Shown in pieces: positions 1 through 14,145 of a stretch of DNA of 64,000 bases. This stretch comes from Desmodus rotundus. Lineage: Eukaryota > Chordata > Mammalia > Chiroptera > Phyllostomidae. Location: positions 140,254,818 to 140,318,817 of the forward strand of contig NC_071392.1 in NCBI RefSeq assembly GCF_022682495.2, given 5' to 3'. The notes under the pieces were generated by a model, which was not told where the DNA came from, ran no database searches, and saw nothing but the letters and a program-made list of their open reading frames with translations. The position numbers and the translations under genes are program-made. The number at the start of each line of letters is the position of its first letter. Within the stretch, counting starts at the first letter, position 1.

Positions 1-290
1 CGGCTAAAACGAAAAGCATGGCAACCACTGAGGGTCGCCGAGGAACGGAAATTCTCCGTCCATCGCTGGCGAGGGTCCGAAATGGTACAGCCACCCTAGA
101 AAAGTTTGGCATTTTCTAGCTGTTAAACATACCCTCACCCGATGACCCGGCAATTCCACTCCTAGGTATTTACACAAGGAAAATGAAAACATATCCACAG
201 TAAGACTTGGAGACAAATGTTCATAACAGTTTATTCATGAGATCAAAACTGGAAAAAACCCAGATGTCCATTACTGGAGAAACTGTGGTA

Positions 291-829
291 CTGGGTTGGC
301 TAAAAAGTTTGTATGTTTTCTTCCATAAGATGGTTCTAGTAGTGCTTAGTTGTCTTTAACTTATTCAAAAAAATAAGTTTTGTTAGATTGTATCGTGACA
401 GCTGTCACATCAGCGTGCATTAAAAGTTACCAAAATTGGTGAATTTTTGTGTAGCCATTTTAATATTGAAGATGGAAGAAAATACGCAACATTTTTGGCA
501 TATCATGCTTCATTATTTCAAGAAAGGTAAAAAAGCAAAAATAGATTCATGCAGTGTATGGAGAAGGTGCTGTGACTGATGGAACGTGCCCAAAGTGGTT
601 TGTGAAGTTTCGTGCTGGAGACTCTCACTGGATGATGCTCCACGGTCGGGTAGACCAGCTGAAGTTGAAAGTCATAAAATCCAGACATTAGCTGAGAACA
701 ACCAACGTTATACCCTGCAGGAGACAGCCGACATACTCAAAATATCCAAATCAATCAACTTATTGGGAAAATGAAAAGTGTGTTTTTTCTTTTATGGAAA
801 AAACTATACAGACTTTCTGTCCAACCCAA
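291..829 (+). mobile_element. Internally deleted mariner DNA transposon
   Basis: Both ends are visible. The left terminal inverted repeat begins ctgggttggctaaaaagttt and the right end, read on the other strand, begins ttgggttggacagaaagtct; both continue to a shared 'ttccata' block. TA target-site duplications flank the element exactly (289-290 and 830-831). Inside, about 400-775, is the 5' third of a mariner transposase: readable segments include GMEKVL-type and W..LDDAPRSGRPAEVES, followed by the N-terminal HTH-like part ending near QETADILKISKSINLL. After that the sequence jumps straight to the 3' untranslated end, so the catalytic DDD domain has been deleted. At 539 bp it is well under half of a full mariner (about 1.3 kb). 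It is similar to the mariner known from cattle, judged from memory. It lies in DCTN4 intron 3 or beyond and is certainly non-autonomous. Confidence 0.9.
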
Positions 830-831
830 TA

Positions 832-2732
832 CATCCACACATCAGATATACTACTCAACAGTAAAAACCAAAAACATGTGTGAACCTCCAAACTATTAGA
901 CTAAGTGAAAAAAGACAGACACCAAAGAGTATGTACTAGAAGACTCCAATTCTATACACTTCTAGAACAGGCAAAATTACAGTGATAGAAGGTGAATCAG
1001 GGGCCAGGAGGTCAGGGGAAGAGACTGACTGCAGAGGGGCCCGAGGAAACTTTGGGGTGCCGGGGTTGCTCTGTAACATGGCTGTGGTGGTGGCTATGCG
1101 AGCGCACGTAACTGTCAAAAACCACAGAAGCCTACACTTAAAACTGAGGAGTGATACCTCAGTAAAGCTAATCAAAAAAGCTGAAAAAATAAACCTAATG
1201 AGATACCATTTCACAACCACCTGGAAAAATGATACTGAGAACTGCTGAGAATCTAAAGCGAGGGGTAGTCTGCTCTTATGTTACTTTTCGGGGGGGGAAA
1301 CTGGTAAACCATTTCAGAGCGTGGAAGGTGTACACAACTTAAAACCGGCTACTTTACTTTCAGTTACGCAGAGAACCCCTACTACCGGGACTTAGGAAAC
1401 ACAGACAGGAATGTTTCTGACGGTACTGTTGTCCAAAGGAAAAAACTGACAACCACCTCAAAGGTCCATTAAGGGGGGACTAAGTAAACTGTGGTGAGTC
1501 ACGCACGAAACCAACCCCTACCGTAAGTGTAATACTGAGGGAGAAGAGTTGCAGCAGGACGTGTATAGCAAGTTTCCATTTGGTGCACATTGAAAACCAC
1601 CGCCTGCTGGTGGCTACACACGCAGGTGGGGAAGGATAAAGGCATACGTGGTCGCCGAAAAGTGACAGCCGCCTCTCTCCAGGAGCCAGCACGAGGGCTT
1701 TCCCCTGTTTGGTTGTATTTACTTTCTCAGCTGGGGGTAAATACATGAATGTGAATTATCTGTATAAGTTAAGTAACTTTTTTCAAAACAAAAAGGACTC
1801 TTGCTGAAGGTGGCACTATACTCCCTTGCAAGAAATGGCAGCAAAAACATCCTTTTGTATGTTAGTTCATGTTTTAAAGGTTGTCTACTCAAGGCAACCA
1901 GGAAAAAATAATTATGCAAAAGAAATGTTTTTGTTGTAGTCTCTTTAAAAATCTGAATGCCCCACCTCGTTGCTTCCGTAGAACCGGTAACTCACTCTGA
2001 GGAGCCGTTAGGGAGACACAACAGTGTCAGGGTACGTTTCCCGGCACATCACCGACACAACGGCTCACTCGAAAACAAGCCGTTCCCACTCAGTGGTCTC
2101 AGAGCTCCGCAGACACCAATGACATCCCGGAAAAATGAAACCACCTGTACTCTTTTAAGAGCTCCCAGAACTCAATTATCATTGTCAAGATCCCCTAGAA
2201 GGCATTTCTAGAACCACGCACAGACTTTAAATTCTGAAATAAAAAATTCTCCAATATTAAAGGCTCACAATCCAAAAGGCATAAACATTCACTTACAGAG
2301 GAACAAACTGAGAAATCTATTTGGTTTTGTGTGTTTCGTTTCTTTAATTTGCTAATAAGAGACACAATACAAACATGGAAATATACACTTTAACTCACCG
2401 AGGCATATACTATGCTTGCCACTTTGAGGGGTTTTTTTTAATGTTTAACTTAAATTCATGAACAAATTCAAACGACTCACTTGCTACATTGAAATTAAAA
2501 CATATACACACAAACATTTACTCAAAATCTAAAAAGCTGCTATGAAGTCATTGTAATATAAATCACATTTCAGGAAATACCTACCCACCAATGAGCATTT
2601 TTAAAGAACTAAGATATACTTGTTTAGTAAACATTTTCTGTTTTTGAAGAATATTTTACCAACTTAATGTTTAAAGTCAAAAGAACAACTGAGAACTCAA
2701 GCATTCTAAACTAAGAGGCAAAGTACACAGAA
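832..2732. other. DCTN4 intron, no recognised feature
   Basis: AT-rich sequence within DCTN4 intron 3. Short open frames here have no coding character, and no repeat family was recognised. Confidence 0.5.
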
Positions 2733-2748
2733 TCAAGGATTAAATTTT

Positions 2749-2950
2749 ATTTATTATTTTACTTATTTTTTTTTAGAGAGGGGAAGGGAAGGAGATAGAG
2801 AGGGAGAGAAACATCAATGTGTGGTTGCCTCACACACCCCAACAGGGGACCTGGTGTGCAATCTAGGCGTGTGCCCTGACTGGGAATCAAACCGGTGACC
2901 CCTTGGTTCGCAGGCCAGCGCTCAATCCACTGAGCCACAACAGCCAGGGT
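2749..2950 (-). repeat. Ves SINE, minus orientation
   Basis: A bat tRNA-derived SINE read in reverse: a T-rich tail, a GA-rich tract, 'gagaaacatcaatgtgtggttg', then the tRNA-like head ending 'gagccacaacagccaggg'. A 16-bp target-site duplication beginning tcaaggattaaat flanks it at 2733-2748 and 2951-2966. Confidence 0.93.
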
Positions 2951-3280
2951 TCAAGGATTAAATTTTTAAGAACAGTGCTGAATCTAACGAAACATCACCC
3001 ATATTTCCTTTAATATTGTGTAAGAATTATCTATCTTCATTTTAGTTATGTCACATGACCTAACGAGTTTATTACAAGCTTCCTCATATATTAATAAGCA
3101 AAAATCTTTAATGAAAATTCAAAAATGGGAATTTTTAATAAGTCTAAAAGTTTTCAGAAAATTAAATGGAATTCAGAAAGAAAAAAGACAACATTGCTAC
3201 TATTTATACAAAAATACATGGCAATTCAAGATTTTAACTGGTTGTATAAAGAGTGTTTCTACTTTCTAAGGTGTAAGAAA

Positions 3281-3496
3281 GGAGCCGTGGCTGGTATGGC
3301 TCAGTGGATTGAGCATGGACTGAGAACCAAAGGGTTACCAGTTGGATTTCCAGTCAGGGCACATGCCTGGGTTGAGGGCCAGGTCCCCAGTGGGGGCATG
3401 TGAAAGGCAACCACACACTGATGTTTCTCTCCCTCTCTTTCTCCCTCCCTTTCCCTCTCTCTAAAAATAAATAAATAAAAACCTTAAAAAAAAAAA
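3281..3496 (+). repeat. Ves SINE, plus orientation
   Basis: A full-length copy from 'ggagccgtggctggtatggc' through 'gtgggggcatgtgaaaggc' to an A-rich tail. The flanking duplication gtgtaagaaa is exact (3271-3280 and 3497-3506). It is oriented opposite to the copy 330 bp upstream. Confidence 0.94.
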
Positions 3497-3679
3497 GTGT
3501 AAGAAATGAAGAAGTAAAGGAAGTCTCCCCTCCACTCTGGAATGCTCAAACAATGGACAGGTAGTTAATGTCTTAGGTAGTCTTTAGGTCCAAACACACA
3601 TAATTTTTCTGTCTCACTGATAAACATTTTATACATATATATGTACACACCTACACACACATAAACACACATATACATA

Positions 3680-3955
3680 CATGTATCCTTGAGCATGTGT
3701 TTGAATGCTTCAGGATAGATGCTTGGGACATGAAATTGCTGGGCAGAAGGAAAAAAGCATTCTAAGTCTTAACAGACGTGGTTGAACTCTCTTCCAGGTG
3801 GCGGTGTATGAAAGGACCGTTTCCCCATGTTCTCGTCAACACCTGATCATTACCAGATGTGAAACACTTTACCGTATCAATGAAGTTTTAATTTGCATTT
3901 TCCTGATTAGTAGATAAGTTGAACATACCTTTCTGTATATTTATTGACTTTTAAA
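3680..3955 (-). repeat. L1 3' ORF2 fragment, antisense
   Basis: The sequence carries the antisense L1 hallmarks 'aaattgctgggcagaagg', 'ttttaatttgcattttcctg' and 'gttgaacat'. It is a degraded old copy. The related antisense piece at 4325-4790 probably belongs to the same insertion. Confidence 0.75.
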
Positions 3956-4324
3956 GAAAATACTGTCTCACCAAATTGTGTGTGAAAACAAAAAATCAAA
4001 TCAATGGGACAATGAAAACTAAATAAAGAATTCATATATCCAATACAGGTTCTTTGTTCCCAAAGAACTCATATTAAAGTTGAAAACACTTGAAAAATTC
4101 ACATATCAACAATATTAACAGTACAAGGCAGTTCCTGATACCCAAAGAAAAAGTAAAGATTAAAAAGAAAAGCCAATAAAATTTGAGAGGAGGGAAACGA
4201 GAGGGTGAGATGTGACTTCAAAAAGGTTCAGGTCTTCCCATGGAATCTGCAAGGTTACTTAAGGGTGTGGGGTGAAGATAAGTATAATTTTAACCCTACT
4301 GTGGCCCCGTCAGTGTGCACAGTT
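3956..4324. other. DCTN4 intron, no recognised feature
   Basis: An A-rich stretch between two antisense L1 pieces. It may be a later insertion or a diverged L1 internal part; nothing specific can be identified. Confidence 0.4.
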
Positions 4325-4790
4325 TGGTTACTGGCCATTTTTACATCCACTCCGTGAGCTGCTGTTCATATCTTTTGCCTATTTTTCTATTGAATCTCCT
4401 TCGTATTGATTTATAAGGGTTTCTCGTTCTTTGTTATTTATCTTTAGTTTGTTGTATATGATCCAAATATTTTTCTTAATTTGTCACTTTTCATTTTTAA
4501 TTTTACTCATGGTGTGTTTTGCCATCAGGAGCATTTTCTTTTAAAGGTTTTATTTATTTATTTTTAGAGAGAAAGGAAGAGAGGGAGAAAGAGAGGGAGA
4601 GAAACATCAATGTGTGGTTCCCTCTCGTGCACCTCACTGGGGACCTGGCCTGCAACCCAGGCATGTGCCCTGACTGGGAATTGAACTGGCGACCCTTTGG
4701 TTCACAGCCCGCACTCAGTCCACTGAGCCACACCAGCCAGGGCAGGAGCATTTACTTTTTATAAAAAGCATCCATATTTTGAGTTTAAGA
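4325..4790 (-). repeat. L1 fragment, antisense, interrupted by a Ves SINE
   Basis: Antisense L1 sequence ('cttttgcctatttttctattg', 'ggtgtgttttgccatcaggag') continues the fragment at 3680-3955. The Ves SINE at 4538-4742 splits it: 'caggagcattt' occurs on both sides of the SINE as its target duplication, so the SINE inserted into the L1. Confidence 0.7.
4538..4742 (-). repeat. Ves SINE, minus orientation, inserted in L1
   Basis: A reverse-oriented Ves copy with the 'gagaaacatcaatgtgtggtt' block and the tRNA-like end 'ccactgagccacaccagcc'. The target duplication caggagcattt is present at 4526-4536 and 4743-4753. Confidence 0.94.
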
Positions 4791-5012
4791 AAGTATCAGA
4801 TTTATAAAAGCTATTTTACCAACTCTAAGAAAACTAATTAACCTAGTCTTAGATGAAATATTGTCCACAAATGTGAGAATTTGGGCATGCAAAAGATTTA
4901 ATGACAATATACTCTAAATTTAGCTCCTACCACCCACAAGGTAACGAACAATCACCTGTGGGCAATTACAGCACTGCTAATTTCACAACATCTCATGTGG
5001 AAGTCTTCGTCA

Positions 5013-6766
<1,754 letters not shown>

Positions 6767-6837
6767 CTGTTCTTTTTCAGTTTGGCTTCAGCTGACGGCA
6801 TATTTTCTAAACAACTGGGACAATAGTGGGAGTCCAC
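6767..6837 (-). CDS. DCTN4: Dynactin subunit 4 (p62), coding exon 2
   Basis: A 71-nt exon encoding VDSHYCPSCLENMPSAEAKL and then KKN plus two bases of an Arg codon. The acceptor is TTTCTAG and the donor AACAG|GTAAGA. It adds the second CxxC pair (Y-C-P-S-C) of the cysteine-rich N-terminal zinc-binding region. Phase is consistent on both sides: it enters at phase 0 from exon 1 and leaves after the second base of the Arg codon, which exon 3 completes with G. It is too short for routine ORF finding and was found by reading the minus strand between the two obvious exons. Intron 1 (9301-6838) is about 2.46 kb. Confidence 0.95.
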
Positions 6838-8700
6838 CTAGAAACAAACAAGAAACAAAAAAATCAGAGGAAAAGAAACTCAGTTTAGCGTGCGTGTCTG
6901 TCTCCGCCGAAGAGTAAGACTGGAAGTGTACTACACGGGAGCAGCGGGGACAGACTACTGACGCGGCAAAGGACCTAAGCTGTTTCCAGCTTCGAGTTTA
7001 GTCCTCAACCACCTGTTTGTTTCAGCCACCCAGACTTCCTAAAACCCTTCTATTCTTCCCTTCTGATCTTTCCTCTTCCCTTTCATCGGGATCTCATGAA
7101 TTTACATTTGTTAAGAATTGTCTACTTAAAAGAAGAACTCTATCATAAGCTAAAGAATAGATTAATAAATAAAATAACCTAATTTGTAAAACTGTACTCA
7201 AAACTTCTTCTGTCTAGTTTACCTTTATTGGATTGTAGTGATTTGACCACACTTAAACTGTGAAACTTAAAAGGTTACTCATGACTGAAGCAATACGTGT
7301 TCCCTGAAGAACAGTATAAAGTATCATTTACAAAGTCGGCTACAGTCAACCAATCAGAGATATTTCAATGAAAAATTAAATGACTAAGCTAAACTACTAT
7401 TGTATTTAACTGAAATTTAGCTGTGTTTTACAACACAGTATAAAAATTAATTTCATTGTATTTTTAAGGTCTGAATAAGTATTTGGTTAAATGTAGGCAG
7501 ATCCTATTCGACAATTCTAGAATTCTTGTCTGCACAAAGTCACTTGAACATAGATATTATGATAAAAACTGGTTTTTTTTTCATCATCTGCTATGAACAG
7601 GACCATCCTTAAAAATATTATTAATAAAATTGCAGCTCAAAAATCTCCCCAAACAAAAAATATAGTATTGCTAACTACTATTTGCACTGACTCATCATAA
7701 AAGGCAAAATATAATCATTCCTTGGTGCCTTTCCAAATTACACTCGTCCCTTCACATGCAGCTCCAATCCACGTTCTCCGTTGGAACTTTCTGGACTCCT
7801 CCAGCCCTCACCGGTCTCATCCTTTCCCAAGCCCTACCGGCCTCTGCCTCACAGGTGCACAACAGTGTGTAAAAGGTGCAGTTACAGACTGAATGGCAAA
7901 ACTGAAGACATCCTTAAACAGCATGAAGGCTGCACTCCCTAGTCACCACCAAATAAGAATCTAATCCAGTCAAATGTAAGGGTGGAGCTAGGACAGGGAA
8001 GCATCTCAAAGAGAAAGGACCTGCCAAGGAGATACACAGACACACACACACACACACACACACAAAGTGTTAACGGAGGAAAAAAATCCATGAAAAATCA
8101 GTGCCATATTACGCACATAGGCATTTGTTTTTCTTCTATTATTTAAATGCTTTCCCGGACTGTTCTTAATATTGTGAAAATATCCCCAATAAAATAATAA
8201 TTATTAATAATATGTAAAGTGGCTTATAATATTGGACATGTTTTTCATATGCATTTTTAACAGGCCAGGGATCTTCGCCCAAGTTCTGAGTCAATCTGCT
8301 CATTTTCAAATCCTGGTTCTCCTTCTGACCCCCAAATGTCTGGCTCTGTGACCTAGGGCAAACATTTCTTTACCTGTAAAATGATTTTCCTTTTTAAAAA
8401 CGTATCTTTTCTTCTTCCATCGGGTTGCCGGAAGATTAAAGGAGATTATATAAAGCATATGGCATGTAGAAAGTATTGAATTAACTGTATCTATTATTAC
8501 TACCAGCTTTTCCTTCAGGAGACTGTGAGCTACTAGAGCGCAGGATTTTTGTCTTGCTCATCTTTTAATTCCCAAAGTTCATTGAACGAACGGGACGTGT
8601 CAAGCGCTGCAGAAGTTTTGAGTTTATTGATCTAGTGATTTTTTACGGCGTGGGATCTTTTTTCTTCTGAGCAAACCCACCACCAACGTCTATTTGTTAA
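6838..8700. other. DCTN4: DCTN4 intron 1
   Basis: AT-rich intron. MIR-like words occur at about 8285-8480 ('ctctgtgacctagggcaa', 'tttacctgtaaaatg'). A (CA)12 microsatellite lies at 8041-8064. No exon or regulatory element was recognised elsewhere. Confidence 0.55.
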
Positions 8701-9163
8701 GAAGGACGATAGCACCCCGCCCTCCGGGGACGCGCCATCAACAGAACACTCTCAGCTTCTTCCAGGACTTGCCCTATTCTAAACGCTTTTCGCTCAGCTC
8801 ACCCCATCCCAAACTCTTCCCTGCTGCAGGCTTTGGCCTGGGCGCGGACAGAATCTGAGGCGGGCCCAGTTTCTGGCCAAAGTAGAGGCAGAACTTCCCA
8901 GATGGGAGGGGCATGAGTGACAATGCCTGCGTCCACTGCGCGCAAATCAATCATGAAAGACGGTATCTCGCCCCACAAGTGGCATGAACTAAGCATGCCC
9001 ACTCTTTTCTTTCCGACCCACCCTATTGTCAACCCCCCCACGACACGGCCGGCGTCCCCAAAGCCAAGTTTGTCCAATCAAATGATGCTCTGGAACCAGA
9101 AGATCCGCTCAGCCCCACCCAAGGCCGCTCCTCCTTCCCAAGTGACAAATGACAAGCAAATTA

Positions 9164-9472
<309 letters not shown>

Positions 9473-9607
9473 TCACGTGACCTGAGAGCTGGCGTTTTCC
9501 TCGCCGCCCTCGCTACGTATTTCAACGTAGGCTTTGACGTAAGGTTTCCGACCCAGTGGGGCTTTGCGCCCGCGAGAGACCAAATGCGCGTGCGCGGGAG
9601 GGATCTT

Positions 9608-9623
9608 CCCCCCCCCCCCCCCC
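9608..9623. repeat. Homopolymer C16/G16 in the DCTN4 promoter flank
   Basis: An uninterrupted run of 16 C (G on the DCTN4-sense strand) lies about 170 bp upstream of the DCTN4 start codon, inside the CpG-rich block. Confidence 0.95.
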
Positions 9624-9924
9624 GCCCGTTTCTCCTCCAGCGTAGGCCCGCCCCTCTCTGCCGTCAGCGGCCTGTGTAGGACAGGCTTTTCTATCCTTAA
9701 GTACAGAACTGCGGCTCAAATCCAGACAAGCCCAGTGCTCATCTTCTGTTTCTTTCAGGATGAAGGTTGCTCTTTTATTTTATTTACCACTGCCTCTCCT
9801 GCCCTCACCTTCTGGGAAAACATCCTGAAAGTGGATGGAAGGTTTCAGGGACAGAGTTCCTTGGGAACTGGAAAGCTGAGCATCGTAACAGCACTTTCTT
9901 CTGATAGTCTTGCCATTGGCCTGT

Positions 9925-10745
9925 AGAAAACGTTCACAGACCTTATCTCATAACGTTATAGCAGGCAGAGTAAGAACAATACACCAAGTACAGGTGGAAA
10001 GAGCCAGGGACCTAGCAATGGCAAAACTGGGGTGGGACCTAGCCCCCAGGGGGACCATTCCTTGCCTAGCATATCGCTGTTCATGTGATTTAGACCCTCC
10101 GATCTTTTGTACCCACTGCTCATGCAGTTCAGACCCTCTCCTGACTTTTCCTCCTCTGACATGTGGTTGGTCAGGTGGTAGATCCCCACTGCCACCCTTT
10201 CGAGGAGGAACAAGGGGGCCAGAGAATAGCCTCTTAGGACTCCCTTACAAGCCCTTGCATGACCACTCCCTTAAGCATTAAGCCCTAGAGATAACATCTA
10301 GGCCTCACTTATGCCTCCCTCCAGGCCCCAAAACAGCAAGGCCAGGTGGGATGATGCCATTGCTGACATTGGGACCAGCCACCATGACTAATGATCCCCT
10401 TCCCTGGGGCCCGCCAGTCAGTAGAGACCATGACCCTGAAAGGACACACCTGGAAAGCTGATGAGTATTCTACTGAGATCCTCGCCTGAGACCTCCATAT
10501 AAAAGCCCTTAAGACAAAGGACTCATCCCACTCTCTTGAGCAGGCCCACGCCTTTCCTCTTTTTTTCTTTCTCCTGAGCTCCAAGGGCCCTTCTTTTGCC
10601 TCTGGAACTTGTTTCCTGAGCCCACACAGCCCAGCTCACATCTTCTATCTCTGTGACTTTCTAAATGAGCATTTGCTTGTATTTGATTCTTGGCTCTGAA
10701 TTCTTTCTCAGCCAAACTCAAGGACCCAGGTCTAACACCTGGTGC
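9925..10745 (+). mobile_element. Probable solo LTR of an endogenous retrovirus
   Basis: A block without coding potential that has LTR architecture: a long U3-like segment, a TATA box (tataaaa) at 10498-10504 preceded by 'gagacctcca', a pyrimidine-rich R/U5-like segment, and a 3' end near 'acacctggtgcca'. It resembles class I or II retroviral LTRs in layout. No gag, pol or env sequence follows, so a solo LTR is the simplest reading. Boundaries, class and target duplications are not secure. Confidence 0.55.
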
Positions 10746-12239
10746 CATTTTGCCACAATTTGAAATTTCTCAGACTGTGAACTCTTCCCCACAGAGGCCG
10801 TATCTCATTCATTTATAGGTTTCTAGTACTAGCATTAGGATTAAGTCTGTATAGTAGACCCCTTATCTGCCATTTCACTTTCTGTGTTTCAAGTGTGGTC
10901 AGAAAATATTACGTGGAAAATTCTAGAATTAAGCAATTCATAAGTTTTAAATCATATGCTGTTCTGAGTCACGTCATGTAACCTCATTCCATCCCGCTCT
11001 ATCTTGCCCAGGAAGTGAATCATCTCTTTGTCTGGCGTATCCATGCTATATATGCTACCCGCCCATTAGTGACTTAGTAGTCACTTAGGCTTGGTCTCGT
11101 GTATTTCACTTAGCATAATGTCCTTTAGCTTCATCCCCGTTGTTGCAAATGGCAGAATTTCCTTGTGTTTTTTTTTTTAACTGAATGAGATTCCACTGCT
11201 AAGTGACCAGCAGTCACCAGTAGCACAACCCCAATGTGTAAGTAGCGACTAGCATGGGCCCTGGACAGCAGCAATGCACAGGCCCTGACAGGGAAGGCAG
11301 GCATTGGGAACAGAAGGAGAAAGAGGGAACACAGGAGCACAGGTGGCTTGGTTTCTGCGGTGCACAGTGCCAGCCTGCTTCAGTGGTGCTTTCAGGCTTT
11401 ACGAAAACAGACAGCAGCCGTGGGTTGGAGTTTGTTGATGCCTGCCATGGTTTCCTGATGTAGTGGACTAGATGACTTAGGATCATCATGTACTGGAAAG
11501 ATCCTAGTTCCATCCCTGTATTTTTCAGATGGAGAAAATGAGGTCCAGAGAGGCAAAGGAACATGCACATAGGTTTTCTCATTCGTGGTACCATATTCTG
11601 TTCTCTAATTCCTTAAATGCAGTTCCCTGCATACCACGTCAGTTAATTCATACCCACAGCCAAGTAAGAAATTTGTTGCTCTTTTAACGACACTTAAAAT
11701 GAAGAGAAAGCAAATGCAAGGGAAAGTGGGAGGCTAATGGATAGCCTATTGAATTTGCCCTGGATGTTTGCTGGAATTGTGTCATTCCCATTTTGGGCAC
11801 ATGCGTTTCACATCTCTGTAATGCTCTCCTCCTGGCTTCAATGAGAATTTCTCAAGCATACCTCACACCTAACCAAAACTTGTCCTCTTCATACTCCCTT
11901 CTCTGTGCTTAGTAGGCTAACTGGAAGCTAATGTCAATTCTGTGGCACCATGGAACACTTCTTCTGCTGAGGATGCAGAGGCATGAGCTGTGGGCATCCT
12001 ATTTTGGCTGGAGGATGCACAGGATGACCTTGGGTTAACCACTGAAGCTGTTACCCAATGACCGGTAGTGCTTAAGGAAGACCTCTGGCCCCCAGAAGTG
12101 TTGGCTCATAAGAAACAGCTCATGGCCATACACTGTTCCATTTATCTCATCCGCTTGCATGTTTGCCCATTCACCCCTGGGAATTCACAACTGACTCAAG
12201 AGGCCATAACTCTCAGTGAAATAAGGGTAAAATCATGAA
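10746..12239. other. Intergenic, DCTN4-SMIM3
   Basis: An antisense L1 scrap lies at about 11085-11195 ('tttcacttagcataatgtcc', 'gttgttgcaaatggcag'). The remainder shows nothing I recognise. Confidence 0.5.
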
Positions 12240-12395
12240 ACAGTAGAGCCAGAAAAAACCTTACAGATTAACTAGTTCACTCCCTTTATTTTAGAGTTTG
12301 AGAACTGAAGCCCAGAAAAGGGAAGGGACTTACCCAAGGCGACCAAGGAAGTGAGAGGTGAAGCTAGGGCTTGAACACAGGTCTTCATTTCACGT
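12240..12395 (+). repeat. MIR-family SINE
   Basis: A degraded MIR core: 'ttattttagagtttgagaac', 'acttacccaaggcgaccaag' and 'gcttgaacacaggtct', matching the conserved MIR words in order. Confidence 0.7.
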
Positions 12396-12649
12396 TTATT
12401 GCCTTCATGAACTGGCTGGATCCCCATCTCGACACAATTCACCACCAAACCCCAAGGCTCACTCCTAGGAGACCACCAGTGTAATGCTTGTTGGCTTGAA
12501 TAGAATAGAACTGAAGACTGAGTTCCTGCCTAACTCAGCACCTGACAAAGAGCAGTACTTGTTAAATGGATCAATTGCCATCTTTATCTATTTGAAACTT
12601 GCTGGCAGATGAAAGATGGTAAATAAATTTCTCTTTTACTTTTAAGCAG

Positions 12650-12890
12650 TGCTTTCTTTTAGAAGGTAAAGGAAGAAACAAGGGAAGGGAGGCAGATCAC
12701 ACAAGTTTACATAGGAAGATCAGGGTAGGCCTTGTGAAAAGGTAAGATTTGAGTAAAGATTTGAAGGAGCGGGGGAATGGGCCTAGTGGATATGCGGGGG
12801 AAGAGCCCTTCAGGCAGAGGCTGAGCAGTCTCTAAGGCCTAACTAAGGAACAGCTCAGAGTCATGAGCCAGGGAGGCCCTTGTTGGGACA
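12650..12890 (-). repeat. L2-family LINE fragment, antisense
   Basis: The words 'ggccttgtgaaaaggtaaga', 'gatttgaaggagcg' and 'agagcccttcaggcagagg' occur in the order seen in antisense L2 3' ends. A related antisense copy lies at about 24640-24830. Confidence 0.6.
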
Positions 12891-13619
12891 GGGGATAATC
12901 CATTTCATGGTTTGGCTGAATTCAGTCACGGGGAGTTTATTTACTCAGAAGTTATCAAGACTGTTTCTTCTCCCTGAGGTCAAAATCAAAACATCGTGGA
13001 AAGAAGGAGATGAAGCTAACTTGGTGAGTCTCTAGTTTGCTTTGTTCCAAATCACAAAGCATTCTGGTTGCCACACAGGAAAGCATATTTCACAAGAGGC
13101 TCAGAGAAAGAGCCAGTGGGTTGCTAAACACATTAATCACTCATGAATCGCATGGTTAGAGCTCCAGCTCCAGCCGAGAAGGAAAGATTAATGTGGGAGA
13201 GAGCTAGCCTGTTTGGAATGGTACCAAGGGCTCCTACAAACAAGCTTTGCCCCTTGCTGTGAAGGCAAAATGAGTTAATAAAAGTTAATGTGGGTCGAGC
13301 ATAAAACATCCTAAGTTGGCTACGCATCTGTTATTAGGCTGCAGAGTTCAGTCCAGTCTCCTCGTTTACAAGTGGGAAAACAGGTTCAGAGGCAGGAAGT
13401 GGTTCCTCTGAAGTTCCAGCGGCTCTCCAGCTTACTTAAAGAGCACGCAATTGGCCTCTTTTGCTGTGTTTGGATGATTGGGCTTTCTAGTCTTGCCCAC
13501 ACTCCAGTCTTGGGTGCATCTTACAGTTCGTTTCTGGGAAGCTCTTTTAGACTTAGAGCTGTCGGTGCCTCATCTAAGAATATTTGTGCCCTCACAGGGG
13601 AGTTCAGTGGGATGTTTTG
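12891..13619. other. Intergenic, no recognised feature
   Basis: Nothing specific is recognised between the L2 and the MaLR LTR; short open frames only. Confidence 0.45.
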
Positions 13620-14145
13620 TTACTCTTGAGCACCCGTGGAAGCCAGCCTCCAAATTGGCTCTCAGTGGTATTCATACCCCTGGGTACTCACTCCCCTTCC
13701 ACATTGTACCAGGGTTGTGACCAGTAGCGTAAAACAGAAGGAGCAGGATGACACTTCTGAGATGAGATTATAAAAGTCTGCGGTGTCTGTGTTGGGTGCT
13801 TCCTTGGACTGCTAGTTTGGGAAAAGCAAGCTGCCGGATTGTGAGCAGCCCTGGGGCCATGTGGCAGGGAACTAAAACCTCCAGCCCACAGCCAGTGAGG
13901 ACTGAAGTCTGCCAACAACTAGTACGTGAGCTTGGAAGTGGAGTCTCCAGTGCCAGTCAAGTATTGAAATGACTGCGGACCCAGCTGGCAGCCTGCCTGT
14001 GATCTCCTGAGAGACCCTGAGTCAGAACCACCTGGCTAAGCAGCTCCTGGACTCCTGACTCTGAGAAACTGAGGTAATCAATGTTTGTTTTAAGCTGCTA
14101 AATTTTGAGATACTTTGTTACACAGCAAAAGATAGCTAATATACC
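13620..14145 (+). mobile_element. MaLR-type LTR (MLT1-like), plus orientation
   Basis: An old LTR relic of the ERVL-MaLR group. Its 3' end carries the typical 'gaaactgaggtaatcaatg', 'gttttaagctgctaaatttt' and 'agatagctaatata' series. It is noncoding and its left limit is approximate. Confidence 0.75.
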
